Assembly (NCBI GenBank): GCA_050084985.1
Contig: JBITNC010000001.1
Location: forward strand, 4,464,001-4,528,000
Source: Nageia nagi
Taxonomy: Eukaryota > Pinophyta
Length of the DNA stretch: 64,000 nucleotides
Direction: 5' to 3'
Shown here in pieces: positions 1 to 12,207 of this stretch; the stretch's first letter is position 1; every line of letters starts with the position of its first letter. Below the pieces are notes generated by a model, which was given only the letters and a program-made list of their open reading frames with translations, did no database searches and was not told where the DNA came from. The position numbers and the translations under genes are program-made.

Positions 1-1514
1 CTATTTTGAAATATAGGTTGTTGTAACTGAACTTGTGGTTGTTGATATGAAGTTTGATATTGATGTGGCATTGTTTGAATCTATTTTTGTTAAAGAATTT
101 GTCATAAGGAATTGTTTGAGGAATAAATTATCCTTTTTGTACATAAGACATGAAATTTTGTGTTTGATTTTGTTTACCACTTAAAGCCAATTCTTATGTT
201 GATTTGCAATAGGGATTTACTTGTAATTTTTGTACTTGTGATGTTAAGGTTTGTGTTTTTGGAGTTTATAGTACTGGTATTATACTTTGAATTGGCTAAC
301 TTATTATATGAACAATACTAGCTTGTTCTTGATACATTGGTTATTTTTCTTTTTGTTGCACTTGTACCACATGACCTTATGCCTGCACTTGTGGTCTTAT
401 AGGAGTTTGACTTTGTTGAGACATATCCAATATATATTCATATCTAGGTGTTTTAGGATTTTGATTCATTTGTGGCATACCTAAATTATATTATATTTGT
501 GATGGCATTTGGAGTTGTTGAATCATCTCTGATGTATTTTGAATTTGAAATGGAAACTGTTATTGAATATTAGAAGCTTGTAATATAACTTGAGGATCTC
601 CTATCTATTGAAAAGTTATTAGATGTTGTTGAGTAAACTTAATTAACTCTTGTTCCTATTTTTCTTCTAAAGCTTGATCATATTCTTGTAAATTTTGTTG
701 AAACTCTTCTTTTGTAAGTTTTGGTAATGGTTTTTTCTTTGTATGCATATATGGAGGAATTGGTTGTAACATTAGTCATTTACTACTAGATTCTGGTAAC
801 TCAAATAATTTTTTAAATGGCACAATTTACAAATCTAAGTGCATTGTTGATGTACCAAGATTCGTAAAAGGGTTTTGTTCAGGTTGTAAAAGCTAATAAG
901 GATTATAAAACAAAGTAAATCCTTCTAAATTTTGTGACATAGGACTAGCTATATGTATAGATACCTTATCATACATGTCTTGCATCTCTCTTGAAATTGT
1001 TGATGGTGTATAATCTGATCATCTAATGTAGGAAAGAACAAATGAACCACCCAATAAATATTTCTTAACTTTTACATATTTTGGTTTACACACTCCCTTT
1101 TGCAATATAGGGTCAATTGTATGTGTACTTGATGGGAGTTTTAATTCATTTAGAATTCATATGGATGATTCTAAAGGTAATTCATCTAAATCATAATGAG
1201 TACCACATAGAGAAAGACTATGAACATGAGGAGAAGCTTGAGGTATATGTAATTAAGTTAATTTTCATTCTAGCTTATATCAATGTAAGATCATGCTCCA
1301 TATATGTTTCTTGTGTTGTATTAAGTTTTTCAATATTTCCTTTTTCAAAAGATTCTTGAATTGCATTAGTTTCAAAATCTTTTAGATACACTTCTTTAAG
1401 AAATGGTGTAATATTTGATTCATGATGTGGAACATGTTGTAGTGCATATAAAATAGTTCTATTTATTTCTTTTAAATTAATGGAACTTGGAGCTTCTCTA
1501 CCTTGTCGAGCCAT
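1..1514 (-). pseudogene. gag remnant of element J (partial)
   Basis: The likely start is the methionine at 1514, opening with MARQGREAPSS; a seven-residue in-frame extension to 1535 is possible. The first 80 residues are open, then the frame is broken by several stops and shifts down to position 1. The distal part is rich in Gln, Pro and Asn, like the linker after the capsid region in Tat-type Gag proteins. In such elements Gag forms the particle that packages the RNA. No zinc knuckle is seen, because the 3' half lies beyond the edge. It cannot make a functional protein. The capsid assignment rests on context, not on a clear motif. Confidence 0.5.
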
Positions 1515-3032
1515 TTGTGAACAAGTTTGGACCATATTTCATAAAACATACAACACAACTAAGCTATATTTTTTAATTTTTGTGATTTTTATGTGTACGA
1601 GAAAACAATTGTGCACAAACATCCTACATGCAATCATATACTTATTGGTATTATTATTTTATTTATTTTTTAATGTAATTTAATTTTTTCCTAAATTTGT
1701 TGTTCTAGTCAAGTATTTTAATAGGGTAGGCGAGTCTTACTAAAGGATGTATAAAGTGAAGTCATAGCTTGGTACCCAAAAATATACTTATACTTAACAA
1801 ATAAAAATAAGATAAAATGTAAAAGTCTCATGAAATGCAACTCAACAAATAAAATATACTTATGCAAACTATCCCTTCCAAGCATTCATGTCTATTTTTA
1901 TCTTTATTTTAATATGATACAAATTAATTAAATGAATCTTGATCTAAAAATCCCATTATTATTTTTTAGTTATTATGTTAAGTGAGATTCATTAACAATT
2001 TTAAATGAGATTCATTAACTCCTTCCAGTTGTGGAAGTATTATGTGTGGTAAATTACCTCTTCTTACTAGTCACATTCAACCTTCGACCTACATTGGAGT
2101 GGCAAGGGTAGACTTAGTAAGAAGCCATTATGTGTAGATAAATTAATTAAAATGAGATTCAATTACTCCTCTAAGAGTCACATATCCCTTCAACCTCCAT
2201 TGGAGTGGTAAGGGTATACATATTCAAGAGTGTTAATGTGAGGTTCATTCTAAAATAATGTGAATTCATTTCCTCTTTCATTCTTTTCTCAGCTTGCTCA
2301 GGATCATTAATAGTGCAAGAGTAGAGGCCTACTCAATGAATGAAAGTTTTAAGTGTGAAAATGATCCAAATAATTAATGTACTATTTTAATGATTGAACT
2401 ATCCAAAATCTCGATTCATTTACCTTAAGTTCATTCCAAAATTAATTATGATTCATTTACCCCTTCCAATTATGGAAGTAACTGAATTCAATTCTTTCCA
2501 AATTATGTGAAAACATGAAAAAGGTTCATTTATTTTTTATTATCAAATCCTTTCTGGTCACCTAATATCACCTTTCAACACAAAGGGAGAGCATATGTGG
2601 ATAAGATAACAAAAGTTTTTTATATGAGTATAATGCTTCCTAAAAAGAAACCCCAAAAAATACTTAAATATCAAATAACTTTTCATATGTAAAATAACTT
2701 TAACATTTGATCTACTCTTTCCTATATGTACTTTGAGTAAAGAAATCATAATCAAATTGTATATTATTTACATCTTTTTGTTTAGTACCTAGATACCAAA
2801 ATGTGAAAGGGTATTATAGCACCTATACTCCAATCGCTAACATTCTGTTTAAACACTGACATTCAATATCAATCATTGGCATTTAGTTATAATCATTAGC
2901 ATTTCCTATAGAGTTCTTGCAAAAATATAATTACAAAATTCAAAGTTAGCAAAATAGATAAATCAAATTGATAATAGATGATAGAGAAATTAGAATTAAA
3001 TACGACAAAGCAATCTCCTTATCTTTGAAGGT
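1515..3032 (-). other. Leader of element J, with a diverged tandem repeat
   Basis: This AT-rich non-coding stretch lies between primer site and gag. 2006-2119 and 2152-2220 are diverged copies of one unit, with shared pieces 'gagattcaat/attactcc' and 'ttggagtgg(c/t)aagggta'; a related fragment recurs near 2400-2490. I see no open frame of note on either strand. Confidence 0.45.
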
Positions 3033-3055
3033 GGCCCTCCTTCTAGCACCAAAAA
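3033..3055 (-). promoter_or_regulatory. Candidate primer-binding site of element J
   Basis: On the minus strand the sequence reads TTTTTGGTGCTAGAAGGAGG. The TTTTGGTG core also follows the 5' LTR of G at 12014. Purine-rich sequence after a TTGG(T/C)G core is common just inside gypsy LTRs in plants. I cannot name the tRNA. Confidence 0.4.
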
Positions 3056-3929
3056 TATCAATCAAAAGATCAATCTTGTTAGCAAACAAGATAAATATAG
3101 TTAATACAAATTGAAATTTTATTAATTTTTTGGAAGACCTTAGTATTATAGATTTTAGATCACTAGATTTGATTGCCTTGTGAAAGGGCTTTTCTCAAAA
3201 TGCATATATAAAAAAATTATATGGAGTATATGGATGGAAGGTCACTGGTGACCCTTATTAGAACTCTAATGATTGAGGTGAAATGCTACCACCCAATATC
3301 AAGTTTTTGTTGATTATGTGATTTCAAATTTTGTAATTAATTTGAATCACTCTCTTAGGTTCTAGCTTTTTCTTGTCTGTATCTATGATGCCTTTGAATT
3401 CTACTATATCTTAACACCTGTGAACCCTACACACATGCTCAAACAACACATTAAAACATACCTATACTTTTTTGAAATCTTAACATAAGGAAAAAATCAT
3501 TTAATAATAATCAAACTAAAATAAACCTCATAGTTCAATCTTCATTTTAGTAGCATAAGTCTACTTCAATGTTTTCTCCCTTGTTTACTGTTTATTTGCC
3601 TCATGTATTTATAGATTTTTTTAATGGGCATTTGTGAAATTCTAGAAGGCTGAAAAAGGGGAGTTAAAATTTATCACCAGCTTGAAATAACCAAAGGATT
3701 TCACATCTAATGATAATGTAGGTAATGACTAACTCTCTCTATCCATACTTTTGCAGAGAGGATGAAACTTACAGTTCATCTTCTTTTTTTGAGTTTTGAT
3801 TTTTCCATTGCAGAGTCATCATGATCACAAGGATATTTATTGATTGCCAATGATTGTATACTAATCATCAACATTTTAAGTCTTTGTTTTAATGTATAAG
3901 TGGATCATATTTTGGTATCTACAAGATTA
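3056..3929. other. Non-coding, probably part of the J 5' LTR
   Basis: This is AT-rich sequence without open frames. Its position next to the candidate primer site suggests LTR. No terminal dinucleotide or target duplication could be fixed because the partner LTR is outside the window. Confidence 0.3.
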
Positions 3930-4388
3930 AGATGACTTTATGAGATGGCTAGTTTAGGGATATTATTTTGAATATTATCCAACATCTCTTGGTACCAACT
4001 TCTTTCATTAAGATTTTTTTTTAAATTTAGGAGGTGATAAATAGTACTAATAGCAGCTTGAGGTACACTCACATTCATTATGGTACTATTGTAATTATCA
4101 TACTAAATCAAAATATCTCTAGGCATTCCATATGTTTGTGAAGAAGCTTATGATGTAGGACCACCTAAGTTGTGAACTTCCTCCATCACTCTTGCCATTT
4201 GATTAGGTGTAAGACATTGAAAGGTTTAAAGAGCCTTGTGAAACCCAATGAATTGATTTTCCATACTATTTTTTGACTGATCTTCTACCTCACTTTATCC
4301 TTTTTTATTTTCTTTGAGCCCTTATTTCCACCATTCCTACAAGGTAGTTCTCAAACCATACTAGATCTTTAGATAAATTAGGCTCCAT
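3930..4388 (-). pseudogene. Decayed unidentified reading frame, probably transposon-derived
   Basis: On the minus strand a methionine at 4388 starts a frame reading MEPNLSKDLVWFENYLVGM. After a frameshift near 4290 it continues with a coherent protein-like stretch (MENQFIGFHKAL, then PNQMARVMEEVHNLGG) interrupted by a few stops, and ends near 3930. The amino-acid composition looks like real coding sequence, but I do not recognise the family. Gag or another transposon protein is likeliest given the neighbours. The stops are compatible with C-to-T decay, but that is inference. Confidence 0.35.
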
Positions 4389-7300
4389 TATAACATAACT
4401 ACAATGTGGAACTTTTACAAACTATGAGCATAATGGAAGTAAAAGTGCAAACAAGAATGAAACAAACAACAAGCAAAGAGCTTATAGTTTTTTTAAAAAA
4501 TTTATTCTTATTTTAGTTTGGTGCAAGATTACAACAAACACTTAGGATGATATGCAAAAACTATATGAATATAGTTATGATTATAGATAACAATTTTTGT
4601 TTAGTTTCTCTAGTCTTTTCATTGTCAATTATACAATTATCTATTTATTTTTATAGATTTTAATGCAAATTATTCTTTCTAACATAACCTTGTTTAAATT
4701 TCCCAAGACATAATGATTCTATTCAAGCATTTATCAAGGAAAAGGATCAATCTTTTAGGGGTGTAGATCATTTTGCAAGGGTACACAGGTACCTCAATAG
4801 GAATATATCTCAAATAAAGGGGGGCTCCCACTTTAGTTTTCATAATTGAGTATAGGTTAGGCCATGGTAATAATCTCTGCTTACCTTAGTAACTCCCTAG
4901 GATTATGATGGAATTTAGTACAAAAAGCAAATATGAATGCAATTAATATGAAGTGCACACTACTCCCTTAACAATGTTTGCAATCCCTTCCCAAGTATGC
5001 TATTTTGAACAACTTTTTCCTTTTCAAATTAAATGAAGCAAAATAACTATTTGTGATGCTCTCAACAAAGAGCAAACAAGTTCCCAATAAGAAAATGAAA
5101 CCCTAATTCAAGCCATAAATTTTAAATCCAAAGTAAATTTCTTATGTATGCAACAATATCCCTATCAATGAATGTAATTTTGCTACTATGCAACAAAAAT
5201 AAGGCAAGCCTAGGGTGCACCAACCATTGAAATGGTACGAACAAGGTACAAAAAGGAATTCAAATTTTTACTTGAATAAGAATGCTCCCTCTGACTCGAG
5301 GTGTAAAGCCAAGTAGGTTACAATTCACTTCCAAATGAAATATATTTAAACAAACTAAGGCCAATGACCAAGGCAAATAGTAAAAAATGAAAATAACAAT
5401 GGATACACACTCTATCAGGAGTGCAAACACATCCCTTATAACATCACACAACTATGTTTGGCTATGATAATTCAAAAAAAAACTTACCCTATTACAATTT
5501 TTTCACTAAAAATTGAAAATTTCAAGTAAATTAGTCTTAGGCCTAATCTAAATTGCATCTTGATTGAGTTTGAACTAAGAAAACTGGCCTCTATTTTTAG
5601 GCATGGTCTAAACTACATCTCATTTTAGATGTTTTTGAGAAAATAAGGTCTCTATTCAAGGGAACAATGCACATGGGATCAAGTATGGATATCAAAATGG
5701 GTTTTTTTTAGGGTGCAATGCACCTAGGGTCTAGGCATGATGTGCTTGGTGGTTTGGGACCTAGGTGTGGCATGCCTAGCTAGTGGCTTCCTAGGTGTAG
5801 TGTGCCTAGTGCTAGGTTTGATGCACCTAGCATACAATGAATTTTAGTCTTTAAAATCACTTCAAAAATTCCCTGCACCTTCTTTCCTCTATTTCTATAT
5901 GCAATGCAACTATTACCATGTGTGAATTGGACTATAACTAGGCAAAAATTGATAGATTGAAGCTCCAAAGCTCATATTTGATCCACCTCTCTCCTTAGGC
6001 TTTTCTTTCAAAATGTAACTCAAATTTTATCATAAATTGCATAGGCTTTACATGTTTTTTCCACTTATGTGGGTGAAAAATAAGAAAATCAAGAATCACC
6101 AAATATAAAAAAAAAAAATTAAAAATTGGAGAAAAAGGTGAGGAAAATACTATTTGAAGGTTGTAGCTAGTTCACATCAGCTTTGCCATTTAATGTATGT
6201 CTAAATTTGTGTTATATGTGGCTTAACTCATGAATATGGAAGCAATCTTTGAGATATTTGATGGGGATTTATGGTGAAAACCTTGAATCCTTCAAACCTT
6301 GTCTCAAACCCTAGCAATGATCTTGAAGCAATAATGTGAGAGCAAAAATCATAAGAGTGTAAGCAGGTAAATGAAGTAGGAGATGATTTTCTAATTTCAC
6401 TTTGAGTTATATACCTCTTGAGATAACTTGAGTTATTTGGGCTAGATACCCACTTTTTATCATGTTTATGTTTTAAGTTCACTTTTTGCTTTGATTTGGC
6501 TTTTGAGTAATTTGAATTTGCACAATAAACATTAAGAATAAATCAAATAATGAGTTACAACATATCAATGTCATAAAAATATATCTACTTGACAAGTGTT
6601 ATATTTGAATGTCTATAGATACCATTATTTAGGTTTAAAAAAATGCATATAAACTTGAGTATGATCCTCTTACTTATTAGAAAAAGAAGAAACAAATATA
6701 TTTAACTTAAAATAGTAAGCAATCACATAAAGAAAGCAAGACAAGAGATTAACATGGTTCAATCAATGTGGGCTACTCCATGAATAAGATTTCAACCCTT
6801 TATATTATCATCAATTCTCCAATTCCTTCAAGAACTAAACCAAAATCATAACCTTTCCACAACATTCACTTTGAATTACAACAACACCTCTCTGTAAATG
6901 TCTCTCAAACTCTCAACATGAACAACATCAAAATCATCACTACAATAAGCTTAAAAATAGTACTACAACCATACATGACCTCAATCCAAAAATCCTTAAT
7001 TAAAAGAGGTATACCAAACCATATTGACCACCAAAGTGGTCAAGGAAACTATGGAATGACTCCCCACTCTTTGTGTAACCCAGAACTATGCAATAATGGT
7101 TGAATTCAATATGATTTATTGTCCAAAAATGGAGTTTAATTCTCTATATTTCATAATCAGTATGTATCAGACTAACTAGGAAATGTGAAACATATATGAC
7201 AAGCCTCTTCCACCAACATCCATCCCTAATTGATACATTGATTGAATACTGACTAGTTAACTGAACTATTGGCTGGTATACTCGTTGTGATCATAATAGA

Positions 7301-7914
7301 TAAATGCAAAGATCCAATCCCTAATCAAGCTCCACGATCAACATATATCTATGATGAAATGTAATAATTATTAAAAAAAATATAATGATAATGATAAAAT
7401 GTATGAAATATCTACCTATTACAAAAATTGGTGGATATTATGTATAGAAACATCCACTTGTTGTAAGGGGAGTCTCAATTCAACTCCCATATTTTACAAG
7501 ACAAAAAAATTTCAAAAATATCATGAACAATGTAACAAATCCAATTTATGTAAAGATTTAAGATCCTTTTAAAAATCCCTCATACCACTATAAATAAATA
7601 ATGAAATGTACAAATCAAATCTCTTATTTACTCAAAAAAAACTTATATAAATAAATATATTATAAATTATAAAAAACTAAAATATAAAATACATTAACTT
7701 AAAGTTCTTACTATTCAAAATTGAAACATATAGTTTGGAGTTATTTAGCTAAGGGACTTTTTCCCCCTTTGATAACCTAACAATGATGTGCTGCTTCTAA
7801 CAGTATAACACACTAAATAGGAAATTTCATGGTCCCCATGCATTTTTTAGTGAGGATCTAAGTATATTCACAAAACTAATCCATTGGATTTAAATATCTT
7901 AAAAAAACTTGGTT
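4389..7914. other. Old non-coding DNA with a short CCTAGG-rich repeat patch
   Basis: No gene is supported. A minisatellite-like patch at about 5705-5826 repeats variants of 'cctaggtgtggcatgcctag' and 'gcacctaggg', and is more GC-rich than its surroundings. A weaker duplication lies at 5530-5640 (variants of 'aggc(c/a)taatctaaattgcatct'). A short A-run lies at 6110-6118. The short open frames at 5260-5451, 5780-5968, 6228-6482 and 6918-7103 have no recognisable domain. Confidence 0.45.
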
Positions 7915-8290
7915 GCAGATTCATGAAGCTAAACTACATATTAGTTTCATGAATATACATGTGAATTTTTTGAATATTTACATATTTACTAAAATAATAT
8001 ATCATATTTGTGAAACTCATATTTCATGTTAGTTTCACAAACATGTAAACCTAAATTTTATAAAAAATAACTATTTTGTATATTCATTAAAAATAATGTC
8101 ATATTTGCAAAACTAACATGTAGAATTAGTTTCACGAATATGTAAACCTATATTTCTAAAAAAAAAAACTTTATTGCATATTCGCAAACCTAAAAGCTTA
8201 TATTAGTTTCATGAATATGTAAAAATGAAAAAATCATAGTGCATATTTATGAAACTAAAATTTGATATTAGTTTCAAAAATTTGCAAACA
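7915..8290. repeat. Array of about five imperfect hairpin units
   Basis: Each unit has a left arm like CATATT(C/T)GTGAAACTAA, a loop of about 9-12 bases and a right arm like TTAGTTTCACGAATATG, the near reverse complement of the left arm. Clear units start near 7917, 8008, 8099, 8183 and 8238, spaced by A-rich spacers. At 8099-8143 the two 17-base arms match at 14 positions. No coding potential is seen. Confidence 0.6.
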
Positions 8291-8559
8291 AAAATTAAAA
8301 AAAAAAAAAGTGAACCATGCTTCTCAAGATCACCAATTTTCATGACATTGAGGACATGCCACTAATGTAGGTTGGCAATATCATTAAAAACCATGTAAAA
8401 CTTTAAAACTCTATCTCATTCTCTCATTTCACTTAGTAATCCTAAAACCTTGGATAGCAAATCTCTAAAGAACCTATAATAAACACTATTTCCTGCATCA
8501 AAATCTACATGAGCTATAAAAGTAACCATTAAAAACTCTTTTTTATTCTATTTTCATGA
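8291..8559. other. Non-coding spacer
   Basis: AT-rich sequence; I see no open frame, repeat or RNA gene. Confidence 0.3.
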
Positions 8560-10320
8560 TTTAAAATTGATGAATTTGTTTTGACCATGAATTTTGTCAA
8601 ATAAAAATAATATTTTGCATACATATCTACCAGGGTACTCACAACAACAACATTTGATGAAAACCCATGTTGTGCATATCATGTGACCATTGCAATTCAT
8701 GAGATTGCATCTCAATGAGGAATAAATATTTTTCAAGAAACTCATTTATGTTCTATATCATGAAAAATATATTGTTCCTCAATAGAACAATGTTCATATT
8801 TTTGCATGATTTGCAATTGATGAATTTGCATCTTGTCAAATATATTTACAATATTTTGCATACATGTATACTAGGGAAAATAAAACAACAACATTCAATC
8901 AAAACACATTTTCAACTACTCTTTGATGGATTTCCATACCTTCTTCTTTGAAATTTTGTATACATGTCTACTAGGGCACTCACAATGAGAACATTTGATG
9001 AAAACTCATTTTGAACTACTCTTTGATAGATGAAAACCCATTTTATGCATATCTTACAACCATTGCAGTGCATAGATTTGCATTTGGAGTTTAAATAATT
9101 CCAATAGTCAAATTTGGAGTCTCGATAGTAATTGTTAATATTTAAATATAAAAAATGAATGGTCTAAATCCATCCAAAAAAAATTGGTATTTTTATCCAT
9201 GGGTAGTGTAAATCTACATCAAATTATACAAAAATTACTACATAGAATTTGGACCCATATGGTTGATGCAAATACTATGATGATGTAATAGAATTATTTA
9301 AATAAAATGTATGCATAAAATGATAAAGGTGTTATATAATTAAGAGTTGCTCTGCTTTCTTCATACCAAAGTACTGATTTACTTGTAAGCCCTACTCTAA
9401 CTATTATTGTTCAATGAGTATTTTTTATTTCTTTTAAGTATTGCTATTTTCAACTTTTTTATCAGGGTTGGTTCCCAAATGATTCATGAAAAAGAGTTCA
9501 ATACTATGACTACAATAAAATAAAATATAAACAAAGGTTATGTTATTTGGGTTGGTTCTAGAGTGCTTTATCAAATGAAATAGTTTAATGGTATCCTTGT
9601 TGTAGCCATGAATTGTATACCATCCATTAATTGCATTTCATGAAATTATGTCTATATTATGCATCTTTTCAAATAATTATCAGGCCTTGTGTCTTGTTCC
9701 ACATTTTTCATACATGTCTATCAGAGAATTCACAATAATAATATTTGATGTAAAACCATTATCAACAATTAAATTTTTAAGAAAAAACATTTTCAACTAT
9801 CAACCAATATGTACCTACAACATAAAAAATCAACCATATGTCCATTGAGGATGTCCATTTGGAAGATAATATTTTTCATGGGAAAAATTTCTAGATTTTT
9901 CCAATTCATGTGAAGAAACACATCAGGTTACAAATGAAAAAATATGAACAAGGTGAATAGGAAAGAGATAAGGCAAGACATGAAGGATATAACTTGATGT
10001 AATTCTTTTTTGCCTTGGATTGATCTAGAAATTTCTCCAAGTTGGATCATGCTCATGTCAAACAATGTTTAGGCCTCATGTCTTCTTCCACATATTGCGT
10101 ACATGTATTATGCATGCAAGTAGAACAATGTATACAAATGTTATGTTGTTATAGTTGGGTCCAAAGTGGTTCATTAGATCAAATAGGTTTAGTGCATATT
10201 TCCTAATCAATTAGGTACATGAAATTATTTTTACATCATGTATCTTGTTTTCAATTCTTAGGCCTCATGTGTATAACTCATATTTTGCATACATGTTTAC
10301 TACATGTAAGTATCATGATT
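8560..10320. repeat. Diverged interspersed tandem repeats
   Basis: A core resembling 'ttttgcatacatgtctacta' recurs near 8612, 8850, 8955, 9705, 10090 and 10285. It is usually followed by a run like 'acaacaacatttgatgaaaac' and preceded by a 'gatgaatttg...tgtcaaat' segment. Unit spacing is irregular (roughly 100-750 bases) and the copies are old. No frame longer than about 80 codons exists and none looks coding. It could be an old satellite-like array or the tail of an unidentified element. Confidence 0.5.
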
Positions 10321-10762
10321 ATTTAGTGGTTTGGGATTCTCTTACATTTGTTCTTAGAGCACTTTGGTGAATAGGTAATAACTTCTTCCCTCTTCAAAGG
10401 TACATCACCACTTTATTTATAGTCTTTTCCATGAAGATATGTTATATTATTGATGGATAATTTATTTTATCAATAATAGGTGGAAGGAAACCTTCACTTG
10501 GTTCTATATGGTGTCTAGCTCATGGTTTTGGCCTACAAATTACAATGAGTTTTATTTGTCCAATGCTTGTTAGTCATACAAACTTATTATATAATTAACA
10601 TATTAATAATTGATCTTCTTTACTTGTTATAGGATGACAAACTATTTAAATATCATGGTTTGTTGGAGATCGGCATGCTCATGAGGTTGGTGGGAGGTTA
10701 TTCTATTATTGCACCATTGGTATTTTTGGTATTTTAGGGCTAAAAAGTATTAGTAGTAGTCT

Positions 10763-10927
10763 ATGTTGAGTAAGCATAGGAGGAATTTTGACCTTCAATT
10801 ACCAAATATAGATGAATTGCCAAAGGATAAATCAACCCGTCAATATGATATAAATAGATATTTGAAGGCAAGGGAGGACATACCAATGTTGCTTAATAAT
10901 TATGCTAGAACTAATAAAATTAGATGA
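10763..10927 (+). pseudogene. Small unidentified reading frame (54 codons)
   Basis: An ATG at 10763 opens a frame ending at TGA 10925-10927. The predicted peptide is charged and protein-like (starts MLSKHRRNFDLQLP, includes YLKAREDIP), unlike the random frames around it. It lies about 290 bases upstream of the in-frame 19-codon repeat at 11214-11327, and the two may be exons or fragments of one old gene, possibly a DNA-transposon protein. I do not recognise a family. Confidence 0.3.
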
Positions 10928-11213
10928 CAAAAGACATGTGTAGTAAAGATAAAGTAATGAAGTATGAAGATCTATCATTGATAGTAAAGGAACAAGTCAC
11001 ATAAAAAATGTAAATATATCAAAATGAAGAAAATACAAAAAAATGAGTAAAGCAACACAAGAGGGATTTAGCCATAAAGATGTATCATCTTTCAAAATAA
11101 TATGCAATTTTTTGGTATCGCATTTCTTTGAATTTTTTTTACTTAACCCCTCTAATATTTTCATAGTTTTGAATTTGTACTAACTAAGCCCTCTAATTGT
11201 TTCATAATAGGAG

Positions 11214-11327
11214 GTAATGCATGAAGGAGGTGGAGTGGAAAATCCTAAGGGATATGATGCAGCCAAATAGGTAATGCGTGAAGGAGTTAGAGTGGAAAAT
11301 CCTAAGGGATATGATGTAGCTAAAGAG
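11214..11327 (+). repeat. Two tandem copies of a 57-bp (19-codon) unit, possibly coding
   Basis: Copy 1 is 11214-11270 and copy 2 is 11271-11327. In one frame both translate to a VM-x-EG-xx-VENPKGYD-x-AK pattern; copy 1 ends in TAG where copy 2 has GAG. Most differences between the copies are transitions. An AG lies just before 11211 after a pyrimidine-containing stretch, and GT follows at 11328, so the unit could be an old exon. The protein family is not recognised. Confidence 0.4.
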
Positions 11328-11339
11328 GTATTGTATTGC

Positions 11340-11393
11340 ATTACTTTAAAGAGGTCTACTTATATTCCATGCCTAGATATAATAAAACCTAAT
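11340..11393 (-). pseudogene. Reverse transcriptase fragment of element F, distal to the G insertion
   Basis: The minus strand here reads LGFIISRHGI, then a stop, then VDL. This continues directly from the fragment ending YGKLL at 46335-46350 on the other side of G. CTAAT at 11389-11393 and 46335-46339 is the duplicated target. Beyond about 11345 the similarity to reverse transcriptase ends, so the rest of F pol (RNase H, integrase) is missing on this side. Confidence 0.75.
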
Positions 11394-12013
11394 TATAAAT
11401 GCCTAAAAGTGAATTATTATTTATTGAATAATTCATTTTAGAGCCTCAATGATGTATTATGTAAAAAGGGGTTAAATAATACCCTAAGTCATGATAAAGC
11501 TATGTAATATATCTAGTGGACCCTTGTGGCATGTACAAGGTTCCAAAAAGATCTAAATCATGTAAAGATGTATCATATACAAAGGCATCAATTAATGACA
11601 TTAAACTGACAAGAAAATAAATATGAGGAGGATCAAGAGAGATTCTAACATATGTTACATCACTTTGTTATGCATAAATATTATTAATAAGTTATATATT
11701 ATATTTTCTATCTAATGATTCTTTCATTTTCTCATCACTACATTCTTGATTGTATCTATTATATTGCTTATTTTAGGCAACTAGCGGAGTACCTCTTTTA
11801 GGCTTGCCAATGGCATGCAATTGAATTAATATATGCTCATCTTTTATATATGTCACTTCTAATGGAATGAACATGTGATATAATTAAACACAAGTATCCT
11901 TATATTATTCATTATTGCCATATTTTAGGTATATATGATAATAAGAAATAAGTAGACAAATAATACATTAATTAACCCCCATAAAAAATTATATGCATTA
12001 TTTTGGGTCTAAA
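11394..12013 (+). repeat. 5' LTR of element G
   Basis: 620 bp, against 621 bp for the 3' copy. It begins TATAAATGCC where the 3' LTR has TGTAGATGTC, so the terminal TG has mutated to TA; it ends TCTAAA against TCTACA. The shared segment 'gagcctcaatgat' and the 'aattaaccccc' block near the end make the match certain. Confidence 0.9.
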
Positions 12014-12207
12014 TTTTGGTGAACTTATCTATTCAATTCATGTTGCCCTTTCGATGAGATCATGTGAAACCTTTGTATTAGATCCACACTGTTAGTAGCA
12101 TACATTACTATTCCTAGGCCATTAGTAATATGAAAATGGAGCATATTATGCCCCTCCTTTGAGAATTGAATATGAACATGGTCAAAATGCAAAAATAACT
12201 AGCAACA
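12014..12207 (+). promoter_or_regulatory. Primer-site region and leader of G
   Basis: TTTTGGTG follows the LTR directly, the same core as in J. The tRNA cannot be named. The leader to the gag start is only about 190 bases long and shows no open frame. Confidence 0.4.

Larger units (their letters stand above)
1..3055 (-). mobile_element. Element J: 5' part of a Ty3/gypsy (Tat-like) retrotransposon, truncated by window edge
   Basis: Read on the minus strand this is a primer-site region (about 3033-3055), a 1.5-kb leader and a gag remnant running off the left edge. The assignment rests on the gag start and Gln/Pro-rich body, and on similarity to the gag start and upstream leader of element F: both have a related 'cacaaac(a)ccctacatg' segment (1614-1630 and 51664-51680). 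Pol is outside the window, so the lineage is inferred. The 5' LTR should start near 3056 and run rightwards, but no second LTR copy is present to set its end. Confidence 0.6.
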
